DNA of 64,000 nucleotides from G965220075 sp965220075 (GCA_965220075.1 OZ244806.1:1116001-1180000), one strand, 5' to 3'; shown: positions 9,492 through 19,008, numbered from the stretch's first letter. Translations and numbers: made by a program. Notes: generated by a model not told the origin, from the letters alone.

Positions 9492-11018
9492 CTACGGGCG
9501 CCCCTGGTAGTTCGGAGCCTCTTTTACCAGCACCACGTCGTGGATGTGGCTCTCTTCGATACCAGCGGGGCTGATCCGCACGAACCGGGCCTTGGACTCC
9601 ATCTCGCGGATCGAGTGGGCGCCCACGTACCCCATAGCTGAGCGCAGTCCCCCCACGAGCTGTTGAATCATGCTGATTGTAGGGCCGCGGTAGGGGGTTT
9701 GCGCTTCCACGCCTTCAGCCACCAGCTTGGCCGCGTCGTGCACCTCGTGCTGCCCGTAACGATCGCGGCTGGCAGCCTTTCGCTCGGACATCGCCCCGAT
9801 CGAGCCCATTCCGCGGTACTCCTTGAACCGTTCGCCCTGCCTGTAAACGATCTCCCCGGGGCTGTCGTCCGTGCCGGCCATCAGGTTGCCGATCATCACG
9901 GCCGAAGCGCCCGCCGCTATCGCCTTGGCGATATCTCCGGAGTAGCGCACGCCGCCGTCCGCTATCAGCGGAATATCGTGCTCCTGACATGGGCCAACGC
10001 AGTCCAGGATGGCGGTGAGCTGCGGCACGCCCACACCCGCGACAACACGCGTGGTGCAAATGGCCGACGGCCCTATTCCTACCTTTACGCAGTCGGCGCC
10101 GGCCTGTATCAGCGCGCTGGCGCCCCCGGCCGTGGCAACGTTGCCCGCGATTACGTCCACCGGCAGCGCGTTCTTGATGCGCCGCACCATCTCCAACACG
10201 GCCGAGTGGTGCCCGTGCGCCGAGTCGACCACTACCGCGTCGGCGCCCGCGCTGACCAGCTCGCGAGCGCGCTCGAATCCTTCATCCTGCGTGCCCACCG
10301 CGCCGGCTACCAGCAAGCGGCCCTTATCGTCGTAAACGCCGTGCGGGAACTGCTGGCGCTTAGCGATGTCCTTGACGGTTATGAGGCCGCGGATCACGCC
10401 TGCGTCGTCGACCACCGGCAGCTTCTCGATCCGGTGCTCGTGCAGCAGGTGCTCGGCCTGTTCGAGCGTGGTTCCCAAGGGGGCCGTGATCAGATTCTCC
10501 CGTGTCATCAGGTCGGCCACCCGCTTCTGGTCGTCATCGCAAAACCGCAAGTCGCGGTTAGTGAGGATGCCCACCAGGCGGTCCTCGGCGTCGGTGATGG
10601 GCACGCCCGAGATTCGATAGCGCTCCATCACCGCGTTCGCTTCGCGGATGGTCGCGTCGGGTGGAAGCGTCACCGGATCGACGATCATGCCGGACTGCGA
10701 GCGCTTCACCTTGTCGATTTCGAGCGCCTGATCCTGGATGCTCAGGTTGCGGTGAACTACGCCGACTCCGCCCGCGCGCGCCATCGTCACCGCCATGCGC
10801 GATTCCGTTACGGTGTCCATGGCCGCGGACACAAGCGGGACGCTGAGGTTGAGATTGGCGCTGAGCCGCGTGCTCGTCTCCACCTGCGTGGGCAGCACGT
10901 GGGAGCGGCCGGGGACGAGCTGGACGTCGTCGTAGGCTAGTCCTTCAGCCAAGAATTTGCCCGTCCAGGCAGGACTTTCACTGGCCGCAACGGCATCGGT
11001 TTCTAACGACACGTCCAT
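9492..11018 (-). CDS. guaB: Inosine-5'-monophosphate dehydrogenase
   Basis: Converts IMP to XMP with NAD, the committed step of GMP synthesis. 508 aa; TIM barrel interrupted by a pair of CBS domains (about residues 110-225) that usually sense purine nucleotides. The catalytic cysteine loop reads GIGPSAICTTR, where most family members have GPGSICTTR; the cysteine is kept. Other landmarks are the LVPGRSHVLP start of the barrel, ADGGVRYSGDIAKA and the flap YRGMGSIGAMSERK. It starts with ATG at 11018; a strong hairpin lies about 40 bp upstream in its leader. Confidence 0.95.
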   Translation of the reverse strand: MDVSLETDAVAASESPAWTGKFLAEGLAYDDVQLVPGRSHVLPTQVETSTRLSANLNLSVPLVSAAMDTVTESRMAVTMARAGGVGVVHRNLSIQDQALEIDKVKRSQSGMIVDPVTLPPDATIREANAVMERYRISGVPITDAEDRLVGILTNRDLRFCDDDQKRVADLMTRENLITAPLGTTLEQAEHLLHEHRIEKLPVVDDAGVIRGLITVKDIAKRQQFPHGVYDDKGRLLVAGAVGTQDEGFERARELVSAGADAVVVDSAHGHHSAVLEMVRRIKNALPVDVIAGNVATAGGASALIQAGADCVKVGIGPSAICTTRVVAGVGVPQLTAILDCVGPCQEHDIPLIADGGVRYSGDIAKAIAAGASAVMIGNLMAGTDDSPGEIVYRQGERFKEYRGMGSIGAMSERKAASRDRYGQHEVHDAAKLVAEGVEAQTPYRGPTISMIQQLVGGLRSAMGYVGAHSIREMESKARFVRISPAGIEESHIHDVVLVKEAPNYQGRP

Positions 11019-11056
11019 TCCTCCCTACACCCATCCTCGAGCGCGGAATACGAAGA

Positions 11057-11084
11057 GACCCCGACCAATGTTTGGTTCGGGGTC
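11057..11084 (-). promoter_or_regulatory. Stem-loop in the guaB leader
   Basis: GACCCCGA (11057-11064) pairs perfectly with TCGGGGTC (11077-11084), with a further CCA/TGG inner pairing around a short loop. It lies 39 bp upstream of the guaB start on the same transcript. It lacks a clear U-tract, so a simple terminator is unlikely; an attenuator or a protein-binding site for purine control are possibilities. No known riboswitch class is recognised. Confidence 0.4.
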
Positions 11085-11272
11085 ACGCTGGGACCGTGCG
11101 CCGCGATGTCAGGGCAACTCAGTCGCACGGCTGGACCGTTCGCGGCAGTCTTGCCGAACGAATACGATCACGCATCGGCTAATTCTACCCGCTTGCTTCC
11201 TCTCGCCAACTGCTTCCGCCGGTTTTTACCGTTTTGCTTGGCTAGAATCCACAGTGGCCTCAGGTCGCACGC

Positions 11273-11348
11273 GGTGGGCGTAGCTCAACTTGGTCAGAGC
11301 ATCTGGTTGTGGCCCAGAAGGTTGGGGGTTCAAGTCCCCTCGCTCACC
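11273..11348 (+). tRNA. tRNA-His (anticodon GTG)
   Basis: Full cloverleaf: acceptor GTGGGCG (11274-11280) pairs with CGCTCAC (11341-11347) with one G-U; D arm GCTC/GAGC; anticodon stem TCTGG/CCAGA around loop TTGTGGC, anticodon GTG; T arm GGGGG-TTCAAGT-CCCCT. The base before the acceptor is G at 11273 and the discriminator is C at 11348, the histidine identity pair G-1:C73 encoded in the gene. The 3' CCA is not encoded. A TAGAAT hexamer at 11243-11248 may be its -10 box. Confidence 0.95.
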
Positions 11349-11475
11349 CCGCTCCACACGTGGTTGCGCGGTCGGTGACGCGGTGCCGCCGCGTCACCGG
11401 GTTCCGTCGCGGGTTCTTTGCCGCGCCGCGCGATGAGGTGTCTCCGGTCGCCTGGTCCGTGCTAGGCCGCATCCC

Positions 11476-11982
11476 GTGGTGAGACGACCCGATGCCGGAC
11501 CCGCGGAGGGCCAGACCCGGCCGCAACGGCCTGTGCGCTCGCCATCCGCACCCGGTCCCGCGGCTTACGCAGGGATCGCCGCGGCCCTGCTCGTGGCCGC
11601 AAGCGTCCTCTTCTTTGTGGCTTCCGATCGCGCCCTGCGCGGTGAAACCGAGATCCCATCGGTCCTGCGGGCAACGCCGAGCCCCCCGCCGCTGCCGACC
11701 GCTCCACCTCCGCAGTCGTCGACTGCGGGCGATCGTCCCGCGGTTTCGATCGATCTGGCCGTGCCGGCCGACACGGCCGAGGCGATCCTCACGCCCACGC
11801 TGGTCCCGGTTCGCACCGACGCCCCGGACCCGTACTTCCTTTACGAGGTTGAGCCGGGCGACTCGCTCAACTCCATCGCGGCCCGATTCCGCACTTCCTT
11901 CGAGGAGCTGGCGGGTCTGAACGGGATCGACGAGCCCTGGGTCATTCGCATCGGCGACGAGCTTCTGATCCCAAACCGGTGA
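11476..11982 (+). CDS. Membrane-anchored LysM-domain protein
   Basis: 168 aa. A short basic N-terminus is followed by one membrane helix (AAYAGIAAALLVAASVLFFVA, about residues 29-50), a Pro/Thr-rich linker, then one C-terminal LysM repeat (YEVEPGDSLNSIAARFRTSF through IGDELLIPNR, about residues 120-167). LysM binds N-acetylglucosamine polymers, so the product is probably held in the membrane with its LysM in the wall space. Start is uncertain: tandem GTG codons at 11476 and 11479 are the best candidates. No enzymatic domain is attached. It follows tRNA-His by about 125 bp and converges with the cyclase-like gene. Confidence 0.75.
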   Translation: MVRRPDAGPAEGQTRPQRPVRSPSAPGPAAYAGIAAALLVAASVLFFVASDRALRGETEIPSVLRATPSPPPLPTAPPPQSSTAGDRPAVSIDLAVPADTAEAILTPTLVPVRTDAPDPYFLYEVEPGDSLNSIAARFRTSFEELAGLNGIDEPWVIRIGDELLIPNR

Positions 11983-12052
11983 GCGCGTCTAGCCTGCCGG
12001 CGCGCCCCTACGGCGAACATGCAGCGGTCTGTCCGCGGACGAGGTCGTCCGC

Positions 12053-12778
12053 CTAGGGCTCGCCGGCCTCCTCCGGGTTCGCGGGCGCATCGGCCGATTC
12101 CGCCACCGCACCGTCGGCGCCGCTCTGCTCTTCTTCCTCCGGCGCCGGTTCCGGGCCCGGATCGAGCGCTATCACCCGCACGGGCCACGCGTCGAGGTTC
12201 TTTGCCGCCGCTGGCAGCGCCATCACCGCCAGGCGCTGGTCGCTTAGGGCCGCCGTGTTCGTGAGCCCCACTATCACCGGCACTTCATGTTGAAGCATCG
12301 CTGAGAGCGCGCGTTGGGCGCTTTCGGGGTTATCGGCCGTGCCGAGTTGAAGCCGCTCATCCAGCGCCACGAGCTTCACGGTCTGAAATCCCAGCCACTG
12401 CGCTGCGTCCTGGGTCAGCCGCGGCGCCTCGGCCGCCCGCTCACCCACCGTGAGCAGGACGATGTCCCTGGGCTGCATACGCGGTTCCACGAGGGACCTG
12501 ATCTGCTGCGTGCCGATCTCGGTAGGCGCGTCGTCCGAGTCCACCCGCACGGCGATGCCCCCGCCGAAGAACCGCTCCGCCGGCAGGTCGCCGATCGCGA
12601 GGCCCCAACGCGCTAATCGCCGCGGCGCGACTATGTGCGTACCTACCGCCACGTCCATTTCAACGCGATGGTGCACCGTGTGGCCGGCGTCCGGGCGCTC
12701 GAATTCGCGCACGACGTAGTGGCCGTCTCCGCCCCCCGATTGGAGGGGTTTCGTCAGATCAACGATCCGCCGGGGCAT
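12053..12778 (-). CDS. Cyclase-fold (kynurenine formamidase-like) protein with degenerate metal motif
   Basis: 241 aa, resembling the cyclase family (PF04199): it opens with RIVDLTKPLQSGG and has the block VEMDVAVGTHIVAP. Active members carry HxGTHxDxP, whose His and Asp bind metal; here the first His is Ala44 and the Asp is Val50, leaving only His48. It is therefore probably not a metal-dependent hydrolase, or it has a changed function. The last 30 residues form a Glu/Ala/Pro-rich acidic tail. It lies downstream of the RNase J-like gene in the same direction, about 90 bp apart. Family call is moderate, activity loss is inferred. Confidence 0.6.
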   Translation of the reverse strand: MPRRIVDLTKPLQSGGGDGHYVVREFERPDAGHTVHHRVEMDVAVGTHIVAPRRLARWGLAIGDLPAERFFGGGIAVRVDSDDAPTEIGTQQIRSLVEPRMQPRDIVLLTVGERAAEAPRLTQDAAQWLGFQTVKLVALDERLQLGTADNPESAQRALSAMLQHEVPVIVGLTNTAALSDQRLAVMALPAAAKNLDAWPVRVIALDPGPEPAPEEEEQSGADGAVAESADAPANPEEAGEP

Positions 12779-12868
12779 GAGCTTTCCAGGTGAATTGAAC
12801 GCAGCCGCGGTTGATGGTGACCGGTTCGCGCGGTGGCCGTCAATAATTCGAGGCGGGCCGCGGGCTGC

Positions 12869-14458
12869 TTAGCTAGGCGCGCACGGAACCTCCACCGGCT
12901 CGCCCCAGGCCGGCGCCACCATCTCGATGCCGCGTTTCCTCAACTCGCGGCTGTAGAACCTGAGGCTCTCTTCCTCCAGATGCACCGGCATTACGCGCCT
13001 GGGTTGCGCGATGGAGATGAATCGCAGCAGATCGGGACCGCTGGCGTGCCCCGAAGCATGCAGGCCGGCGTCGCTGGGGTCGCCTGATCCCCGGCCCCCC
13101 ACAAGGCGCATGCCGAATAGATCAACCCAGTGCCTGAGCCGCTGCATGTCGAGGACCTGGTCCTCGTTGTAGGCCTCGCTGCTCGAGTAGATCCAGGCGC
13201 CCGCGCCTGGCAGCAGGTCCAGCAGGCGCGTCACGTCGAACAAACTCAGCGCCAGCACGAACTCAGACGGCGCCGCTCTCACGTCGCCGGGTTCCACCAA
13301 CGCCCCTGGATAGGACTCGTGGACGAGATCTTGCCAGGCCAGCGTGCGCGTGCGCGGGTCGCGATAGACCAGCGGGCCGGCCGCGTGGTTGGGTACCGGC
13401 ACGGTGGGGTCCGCCGCGTGCAACGCGTGCAGGAGCAGCGCGTCCTTCTCGAGCACCACGAGCTGACGCCCCGCCGCCCGCGCGGCGTCGAGGAATGTCT
13501 CCAGGCGCTCGACGTTGCGCGGGCCGAAATCGGCCACTATCAGGCCCTGCGAGTCGCGCACGGTCGCGATCGCCCGGCTGCGCACGTGCTCCTCGGTCGC
13601 CCCCGACCCCGAGGTTGCCTGAGTGCCCTCGCAGATCAGCAGCGCCAGTTCCAGCTTGCCCAGCTCCTCGGCGAAGGCCAGCGTCGTCTCGCCGCGGCGG
13701 CCGTGCAGCCGGATATCTCCCGTGTAGGCAACCCACCCCGCCGAGGTCTCGACGGCAAATCCGTGCGCGCCGCGAATCGAGTGATCGACCGGGAAGCTGC
13801 GCACTCGATGGCCGTCTATGGTTGCCTCGGCGGGCTCTGCCGGGCGGTTCTCCCACGCGCCCGTTTTCACGCCGAATCCCTGTCTCCAGAACTCCTCGGC
13901 TCCGGGAGTCCAGCGGTCGTAGTCGAGTATCTGCCAGGGGCGTTGCGTCCAGGCCGCGGAGCGGTCGGACTCCAGCACCGCGCCCTTGACGGAACGCGGT
14001 TTCACGAATACCGCTTCGCTCTCCAGCCCGCCCCGGCCGTCCTGGACGGACTTTGCGATCAGCGCCGAGCTGGCGCTGGCCACCACCCGTATCTCCGGTT
14101 GCAGAAAAGAGAGATAGGCCACGTGGTCGGCGTGCGCGTGGCTGAGCAGGAGCGCAAGCGGCCGCACGTCGTTCCGGTAGCCGGGCGAGCGCGCCGCGTG
14201 CTCCCAAAACGCCGCCGTTTGCGGCAGAACCTCCAGGTCGGGTCGGTACAAGCCGTGCAGCGGCGGGAGCAGTCCCGTCCGCAGGTAGTCGTGGGTGCCC
14301 ATTGCGGCGCGGGGCCGCAGGAACTCCTCGAAATACTGGTGCATCGCGCCGAAGGAGACGCCGAAGTCAAACAGCACCTGCCAGTCAGAATCTTCCAGCA
14401 GCAGCTTGTTGCCGCCAATCTCCCCGATGCCTCCGTAGCCGGTGACACGTACCGCCAT
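12869..14458 (-). CDS. Metallo-beta-lactamase-fold hydrolase, RNase J-like
   Basis: 529 aa. N-terminal GGIGEIGGNKLLLED resembles the RNase J/CPSF family opening; the metal motif is HAHADHV (near residue 107). Further landmarks are VDHSIRGAHGFAVE and YTGDIRLHGRR, and the C-terminal HASGHASGPDLLRFI with PRRVMPVHLEEE, the signature placing it with RNA-processing metallo-beta-lactamases (beta-CASP/RMMBL). It lacks the extra C-terminal domain of full RNase J. It may be an exo- or endoribonuclease or a related phosphodiesterase. ATG start at 14458. Confidence 0.75.
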   Translation of the reverse strand: MAVRVTGYGGIGEIGGNKLLLEDSDWQVLFDFGVSFGAMHQYFEEFLRPRAAMGTHDYLRTGLLPPLHGLYRPDLEVLPQTAAFWEHAARSPGYRNDVRPLALLLSHAHADHVAYLSFLQPEIRVVASASSALIAKSVQDGRGGLESEAVFVKPRSVKGAVLESDRSAAWTQRPWQILDYDRWTPGAEEFWRQGFGVKTGAWENRPAEPAEATIDGHRVRSFPVDHSIRGAHGFAVETSAGWVAYTGDIRLHGRRGETTLAFAEELGKLELALLICEGTQATSGSGATEEHVRSRAIATVRDSQGLIVADFGPRNVERLETFLDAARAAGRQLVVLEKDALLLHALHAADPTVPVPNHAAGPLVYRDPRTRTLAWQDLVHESYPGALVEPGDVRAAPSEFVLALSLFDVTRLLDLLPGAGAWIYSSSEAYNEDQVLDMQRLRHWVDLFGMRLVGGRGSGDPSDAGLHASGHASGPDLLRFISIAQPRRVMPVHLEEESLRFYSRELRKRGIEMVAPAWGEPVEVPCAPS

Positions 14459-14584
14459 CGTTCCTGGGGCGGCGATAAGTCAGCCCGAGCTAACAGTCAC
14501 GGGCGGCGCCCAATGCCGCGCCCGAAGGTCCCGCCGTGCCGCGCGCGCCTGAACCACCCTTAGGCCCGACTCGGCCAAGCCCAA

Positions 14585-15913
14585 TCACTCACTGCTGAAC
14601 ACGTCGCTCTCGCCGAGCAAGTGAATCCATGTTTGGCCGGGCCGTAGTTGCACGTTGTTCCCGGCGGCGTCTGTGAAGCGTGTGACATCGCCAACGTTCG
14701 CGCGCGTCCAGGTGGCCTCGATCGCGAGGCCGTCGCGGAAGATCGTGGCCGGCCCGGAACCGGTCGTGCCGATCCATAACGACTTGTTTCCAAGCGAATC
14801 CTCCTCAAATTCGGTCAGCCACATGGGTACGCGCTGGATTATCACGTTCTCCGGCGCCACGGCGGACCCAGTGGCCGCGTCGATGTCGAGCGTTCCACCC
14901 AGCGAGCGCCGCCAGCGCCGCGTGTCGGGGTGGAATTCATAGACGGCCTGATGCAGGGTGGGCGCGCCCGCCGGCACGCGCAGCGTGCGCCGGTTGCCCA
15001 GCCGGCTTGCGTCGGAGTAGAAGTCGAATCCCTCGATCTCCCGCCTGGTGGGATGCCGCTGCGCTCCGAAATCCCGCAGGCTCGTGAGGCTCACGTACAT
15101 ATTGAAAGGCGGCGGGCGCCCGGCCACTCGGAAATAGGGCGCCGTCTCGTCGAAGAAGAATTGATCCATGTCCGCGGCGGGCGAAGCGCGAAGCTGGTCC
15201 AGCACGGGCGGACTGCCGCCCACGTGCGCGAACAGAGCGTCGAACTGCTGCACGAGGTCTCGATCCACCAGGCGAGCGCTGCGGACCGGACCGACCCGAT
15301 CCACTTCACTCGCGTGGAAGAAAGCCGTGTAGCGTGTGACCGAGCCCTCGGTCACGTGTTCGTAGACCACGCCGGCCGAGCTGAGGCCGCGCTGCGGGCG
15401 CGCCGGCGGGGCGTTGTCGATCTTTACCGCAACTACCCGCGCGGAGTGCTCCGCGGGCGTAATTGGCAGCTCCGTGAGCGCTGACGTCAGGGTTGGGGCC
15501 GTTGGCGTGGGCGTAGACGTCGGAGTAACCGTGGGCGTCGGCGTCGGCGTCGGCGTCGGCGTGGGGGCGGGTGTCGGGGCGGGCGGTGGCTCGGGCGTCA
15601 CCGAGGGAAGCGCCGCGGCCGTTGGCCGCGCCGCGGCCACTGTCACCTGCATGGGCGCGGAAGCGGTGGACGGCGTAGTGGCTGTGGCCAGAGGGGTGGT
15701 GCGGGGTGCTTCAGCCGTAGGCTCCGCGGCCGCCGCGGTTGGCGTTTCCGCAACGGGCGCGGGCGGATTGGTTGGCTGCGCACTCTCAGTTGGGTCGCAG
15801 GCGATCAGAAACGCCAGTGGCGCGCTGCCACCGAGCCACCCAAGCGCTCTGCGCCGTGTCCACCGCCGGAGCGGTTGCAGCGCCTCACGCGATTCGCCCG
15901 GCATCCCAGCCAT
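14585..15913 (-). CDS. DUF3048 domain-containing lipoprotein
   Basis: About 442 aa from the ATG at 15913 (an in-frame TTG at 15952 would add 13). The leader has twin arginines (RRWTRRRALGWLGG), a hydrophobic stretch and a lipobox FLIAC, so it is probably exported and lipid-anchored. A long Pro/Thr spacer (about residues 80-140) is encoded by GTCGGC-type hexanucleotide repeats around 15535-15560. The rest is the DUF3048 (YerB-like) domain: VVAVKIDNAPPARPQRGLSSA, RVGPVRSARLVDRDL, then a second subdomain toward the C-terminus. The family's function is not established; it is a surface protein in Gram-positive and related bacteria. Confidence 0.8.
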   Translation of the reverse strand: MAGMPGESREALQPLRRWTRRRALGWLGGSAPLAFLIACDPTESAQPTNPPAPVAETPTAAAAEPTAEAPRTTPLATATTPSTASAPMQVTVAAARPTAAALPSVTPEPPPAPTPAPTPTPTPTPTPTVTPTSTPTPTAPTLTSALTELPITPAEHSARVVAVKIDNAPPARPQRGLSSAGVVYEHVTEGSVTRYTAFFHASEVDRVGPVRSARLVDRDLVQQFDALFAHVGGSPPVLDQLRASPAADMDQFFFDETAPYFRVAGRPPPFNMYVSLTSLRDFGAQRHPTRREIEGFDFYSDASRLGNRRTLRVPAGAPTLHQAVYEFHPDTRRWRRSLGGTLDIDAATGSAVAPENVIIQRVPMWLTEFEEDSLGNKSLWIGTTGSGPATIFRDGLAIEATWTRANVGDVTRFTDAAGNNVQLRPGQTWIHLLGESDVFSSE

Positions 15914-16118
15914 CAAGGCCCCAGCATGCGACGTTCGCCCGAATCGACGCAATTGCTATCCATGTTCCTTTTGAGAACATCGAAACCCCTGGCAAACACG
16001 GGCCGGAGCCCGCCCGCTTCGGGCATCAAGACGCGCCGCACACGCACTGACCGGGCAGTGCCGCCAGTGGGCCGGTGACGGTCGGCAGCCGCATCTCCAC
16101 GAAACCGACGACGCAAGC

Positions 16119-17711
16119 CTAACGCTGGCGACCGACTGAACCGCCGGAAGCTTCGCGCACGATTATGTCGTCGATCAGCCGCTCCACGGGCGCCCAATCG
16201 TCCGTGTAGACCACCGTTGCCGCTGCAACGGTACGAAAGGCCCATCGGCGGCTGGCCACCTCGTCCAGGTTCGCGTCGCCGGCCGCCCGCATGCGCTGCT
16301 TGAGCTCGGCGAGAGTTACCGGCTGAGCGCTTCCAAAGATCAGGCTGTTGGAGTACCCCACGGGCAGGTCGATCACGTACACGTGGGGAAAAACCGCCCG
16401 CATGGTGCTCGCGAGCACTTCCACCAGTCGGAAATCGGTGGACGTGCGTCCCGCATTGAGCGCCAGCACCCCGTTCGGCGAGAGGCGGCGGCGCGCCTCG
16501 TCGAAGAACTCCGCGGTCACGAGATGGAACGGGATGTACGGCTGCCGGTACGCGTCCACCGCGATCACGTCGTAGGTGTTGGCGGTGAGGTTCAGGAACG
16601 TGCGCCCATCCTCCGCCACAGCCTTGAGGTTAGGCTCCTGCATGTCGAAGTAGGTGCGGCCGATTTCGATGATCCGCTCGTCCAGCTCGACTCCGTCGAT
16701 GCGAACGTCGGGACCAAATACTTGCGTGAACTGCTTCGCGACCGTCCCGCCTCCCAGCCCAACGATCAACAGCGATTCCACGTCGTCGGCCGTCTGACCG
16801 CTCACGAACGGCGCCACCAGAAAGTAGTCCCACGGCCCTCCGGTCAGAAGGCGGTCGGGCCGGTAAACCGAATGAGTGCCGATGCCCTCGTTCAGCACCA
16901 GGCGGCGTCCCAGGTCGGGATCCTCTATCACCTGGATGAAGTTGAGGGCGGACTCACCCTCGTACAGCAGACCCTCGGCCGGCCGCACCGACGCGGGCTG
17001 AACGGTCAGCCACAGCACCACCAGCACCGCCAGCATTACGGCGTATACGGCCCTGCGCGGCCGCGAATTTGTTGCCAGCAGCGCCAAGGCCAGGAGCCCC
17101 ACGCCGAAGATGAGGAAAGTCACGCGCGTGCCCACGGAAGGCACCAGCACGAGCACCGGCAGAAAGGCTCCCAGAATGCTGCCCCCGGTGCTCAGCGCGT
17201 ATACCTGGCCGGCGCGCCGCCCGGCGTGGCCGACATCGTGCGTAAGCAATCGAATGGCAAAAGGCGACACCATGCCCAGCATGGTCAGGGGGACGGCGAA
17301 GAGAAGCAGCACTCCGATCAGCGATCCAAAGAACAATGAGCCGCTCAGCCCCGCGATTGCTTCGGTGGAGAGGCCCAAGACGGGCCGCGCCAGGAATGGG
17401 AGCAGTCCAATCAGGAACGCGGCGATCGCAACTATGTGGTAGAGCGTGCGCGCGTGCGGTCTCCGATCCGCCACCCGGCCGCCGATCCAGTATCCGATCG
17501 AAAGGTAGAGCAGGGTGAGGCCAATCACCACGGCCCAGATGATGACGCTCGTACCGAAGAAGGGCGCCAGCAGGCGCGACGCGGTGATCTCAACCGCCAG
17601 CACGGCCATTCCGGAGAAGAAAGTGACCGCCAGCACGACCCATGCGCGCACGGTCGAAAGCCGGGTGCCTTCCACCGCCGCCGCCGGTCGGGCATTGAGG
17701 TCTTCGCTCAT
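16119..17711 (-). CDS. Fused membrane/spermidine synthase-like protein
   Basis: 530 aa. The N-terminal half (about residues 25-260) holds seven to eight hydrophobic helices (for example VVLAVTFFSGMAVLAVEI). The C-terminal half is a spermidine-synthase-type Rossmann domain: LLIVGLGGGTVAKQF (nucleotide loop), IDGVELDERIIEIGR and VIAVDAYRQPYIPFHLVT. This architecture is a recognised family of membrane-bound aminopropyltransferase-like proteins; which acceptor is used, if any, is unknown. It sits alone between dnaN and the DUF3048 gene, all on minus. Confidence 0.8.
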   Translation of the reverse strand: MSEDLNARPAAAVEGTRLSTVRAWVVLAVTFFSGMAVLAVEITASRLLAPFFGTSVIIWAVVIGLTLLYLSIGYWIGGRVADRRPHARTLYHIVAIAAFLIGLLPFLARPVLGLSTEAIAGLSGSLFFGSLIGVLLLFAVPLTMLGMVSPFAIRLLTHDVGHAGRRAGQVYALSTGGSILGAFLPVLVLVPSVGTRVTFLIFGVGLLALALLATNSRPRRAVYAVMLAVLVVLWLTVQPASVRPAEGLLYEGESALNFIQVIEDPDLGRRLVLNEGIGTHSVYRPDRLLTGGPWDYFLVAPFVSGQTADDVESLLIVGLGGGTVAKQFTQVFGPDVRIDGVELDERIIEIGRTYFDMQEPNLKAVAEDGRTFLNLTANTYDVIAVDAYRQPYIPFHLVTAEFFDEARRRLSPNGVLALNAGRTSTDFRLVEVLASTMRAVFPHVYVIDLPVGYSNSLIFGSAQPVTLAELKQRMRAAGDANLDEVASRRWAFRTVAAATVVYTDDWAPVERLIDDIIVREASGGSVGRQR

Positions 17712-17859
17712 GGGCCTCCCGCGTGGTCGCGCTGGCGCCTAAACCGGGCGAGCGGCACGCTCTGCGCGCCGCTCGTTAGCTCCCAGGATAGCTAAGCCTT
17801 TACTGGGGCCGCCCCCGCGGGCCGGCGCTGTGGGGTTTCCACTCGCCGCTCGACCGTGC

Positions 17860-19008
17860 TTAGGTGACGGTATGCATGGGCATGATGACGTGGCTGTACG
17901 ACATCACGTCGGCGTCTTCCTCAACCGGTCTGATTAGCCCTGGACTCGTCTGCCCCGAGATTCCCAATGAAACCCGCTCCGTATCGATCGCACTCAGGCA
18001 CTCAGCGAGAAACCGGTGGTTGAAGGCGATCTGGCCGCCGCGTCCCTCGATGTCGGCTTCCAGCTCGCCGCTGTTGTCCCCCACCTCCGCGGAAGTAGCG
18101 GTGATAACCATCCGCCCGCCCCCGTCCCCGCCGGTGCCGGGCTCGACGTTCACCTTGACCACGTTGGCCCCGTCGCGCGCGAACAGACCGGCGATGCGAG
18201 TCGCCTGCGCGAACTCCTGTGTGTCCGCGACAATCCGCGTTTCCACGGCGTCGGGGATCAGCTGCGCGTAATCCGGAAACTGACCGTCAATCAGGTGAGA
18301 TACGAATTTCACCGACGCGGTGCGAAACAGCACCTCCGAACGATTGGCTGTGAGTCCGATGGTCACCGTGCCTGGGTCGTCGCCCAGGATTCGGCCCAAC
18401 TCGACCATGGCCGCCCGCGGCACGATGATCTGAACTCGCTCGCTGATTGCCGTCTCGATCTCGGCCCGGCGAGTCGCAAGCCGGTAGCCATCCGCTGCCG
18501 CCATTTCGGCCATATCCGCGGTGAAGGTCAGGCTAACCCCGGCCAAAACCGGTCGGCTGTCGCCCGTGGCCGCGGCCAGCACTACCTGGTCGATCATGCG
18601 GCTCCAGAGGTCTGTGGGCAGCTCCACTTCCTGCTCCGCGCTTGCCGCGGGGATTGGTGGGAACTCCTCGGCGTCGATCCCGCGCAGCTTGGCCCGGTAC
18701 CGTCCCGAAACGATCTGCACGCTGTCCGTCTCCGGGTCCAGCTCCATCTCCACAGAGCCCTCGGGCAGCTGCGTCACGAACTCGCTGAGCAGCCGGGCCG
18801 GCACGGTGATGGCGCCCTCCGCGGCTACGCTCGCCCCTACCCACGCCGAGATGGCAATTTGCTGGTTCATCGCGGAGAGGCGCAGCCCGCCCTCCTCGGT
18901 GGCGAGCAGCACGTTGCCGAGCACTGGCAGCGGGCTGCGCGTGGCCACCGCGCGCCCAACTAGACTGAGACCGCGTTGCAAGTTCTCCTGCAGGCACGTG
19001 ACCTTCAC
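17860..19008 (-). CDS. dnaN: DNA polymerase III beta subunit (sliding clamp)
   Basis: 382 aa, the normal clamp length. Starts MKVTCLQENLQRGLSLVGRAV with RSPLPVLGNVLL, typical of domain 1, and ends SPGLIRPVEEDADVMSYSHVIMPMHT, matching the conserved C-terminal YVIMPMR-type tail. It forms the ring that tethers the replicative polymerase. No dnaA or recF is adjacent; it is divergent from the ANTAR regulator across 229 bp, so the usual dnaA-dnaN arrangement is broken here. Confidence 0.95.
   Translation of the reverse strand: MKVTCLQENLQRGLSLVGRAVATRSPLPVLGNVLLATEEGGLRLSAMNQQIAISAWVGASVAAEGAITVPARLLSEFVTQLPEGSVEMELDPETDSVQIVSGRYRAKLRGIDAEEFPPIPAASAEQEVELPTDLWSRMIDQVVLAAATGDSRPVLAGVSLTFTADMAEMAAADGYRLATRRAEIETAISERVQIIVPRAAMVELGRILGDDPGTVTIGLTANRSEVLFRTASVKFVSHLIDGQFPDYAQLIPDAVETRIVADTQEFAQATRIAGLFARDGANVVKVNVEPGTGGDGGGRMVITATSAEVGDNSGELEADIEGRGGQIAFNHRFLAECLSAIDTERVSLGISGQTSPGLIRPVEEDADVMSYSHVIMPMHTVT

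Noticed and set aside
9663..10940. 425-codon frame opposite guaB
   Set aside because: Shadow frame of guaB with no recognisable domain; long antisense frames are expected at this GC content.
13130..14563. 477-codon frame opposite the metallo-beta-lactamase gene
   Set aside because: Same reason: antisense shadow; the minus gene has the HAHADH motif and RMMBL end.
15535..15560. GTCGGC tandem repeats as a possible CRISPR or phase-variation tract
   Set aside because: They are in frame and encode the Pro/Thr linker of the DUF3048 lipoprotein; spacing is continuous, without spacers.
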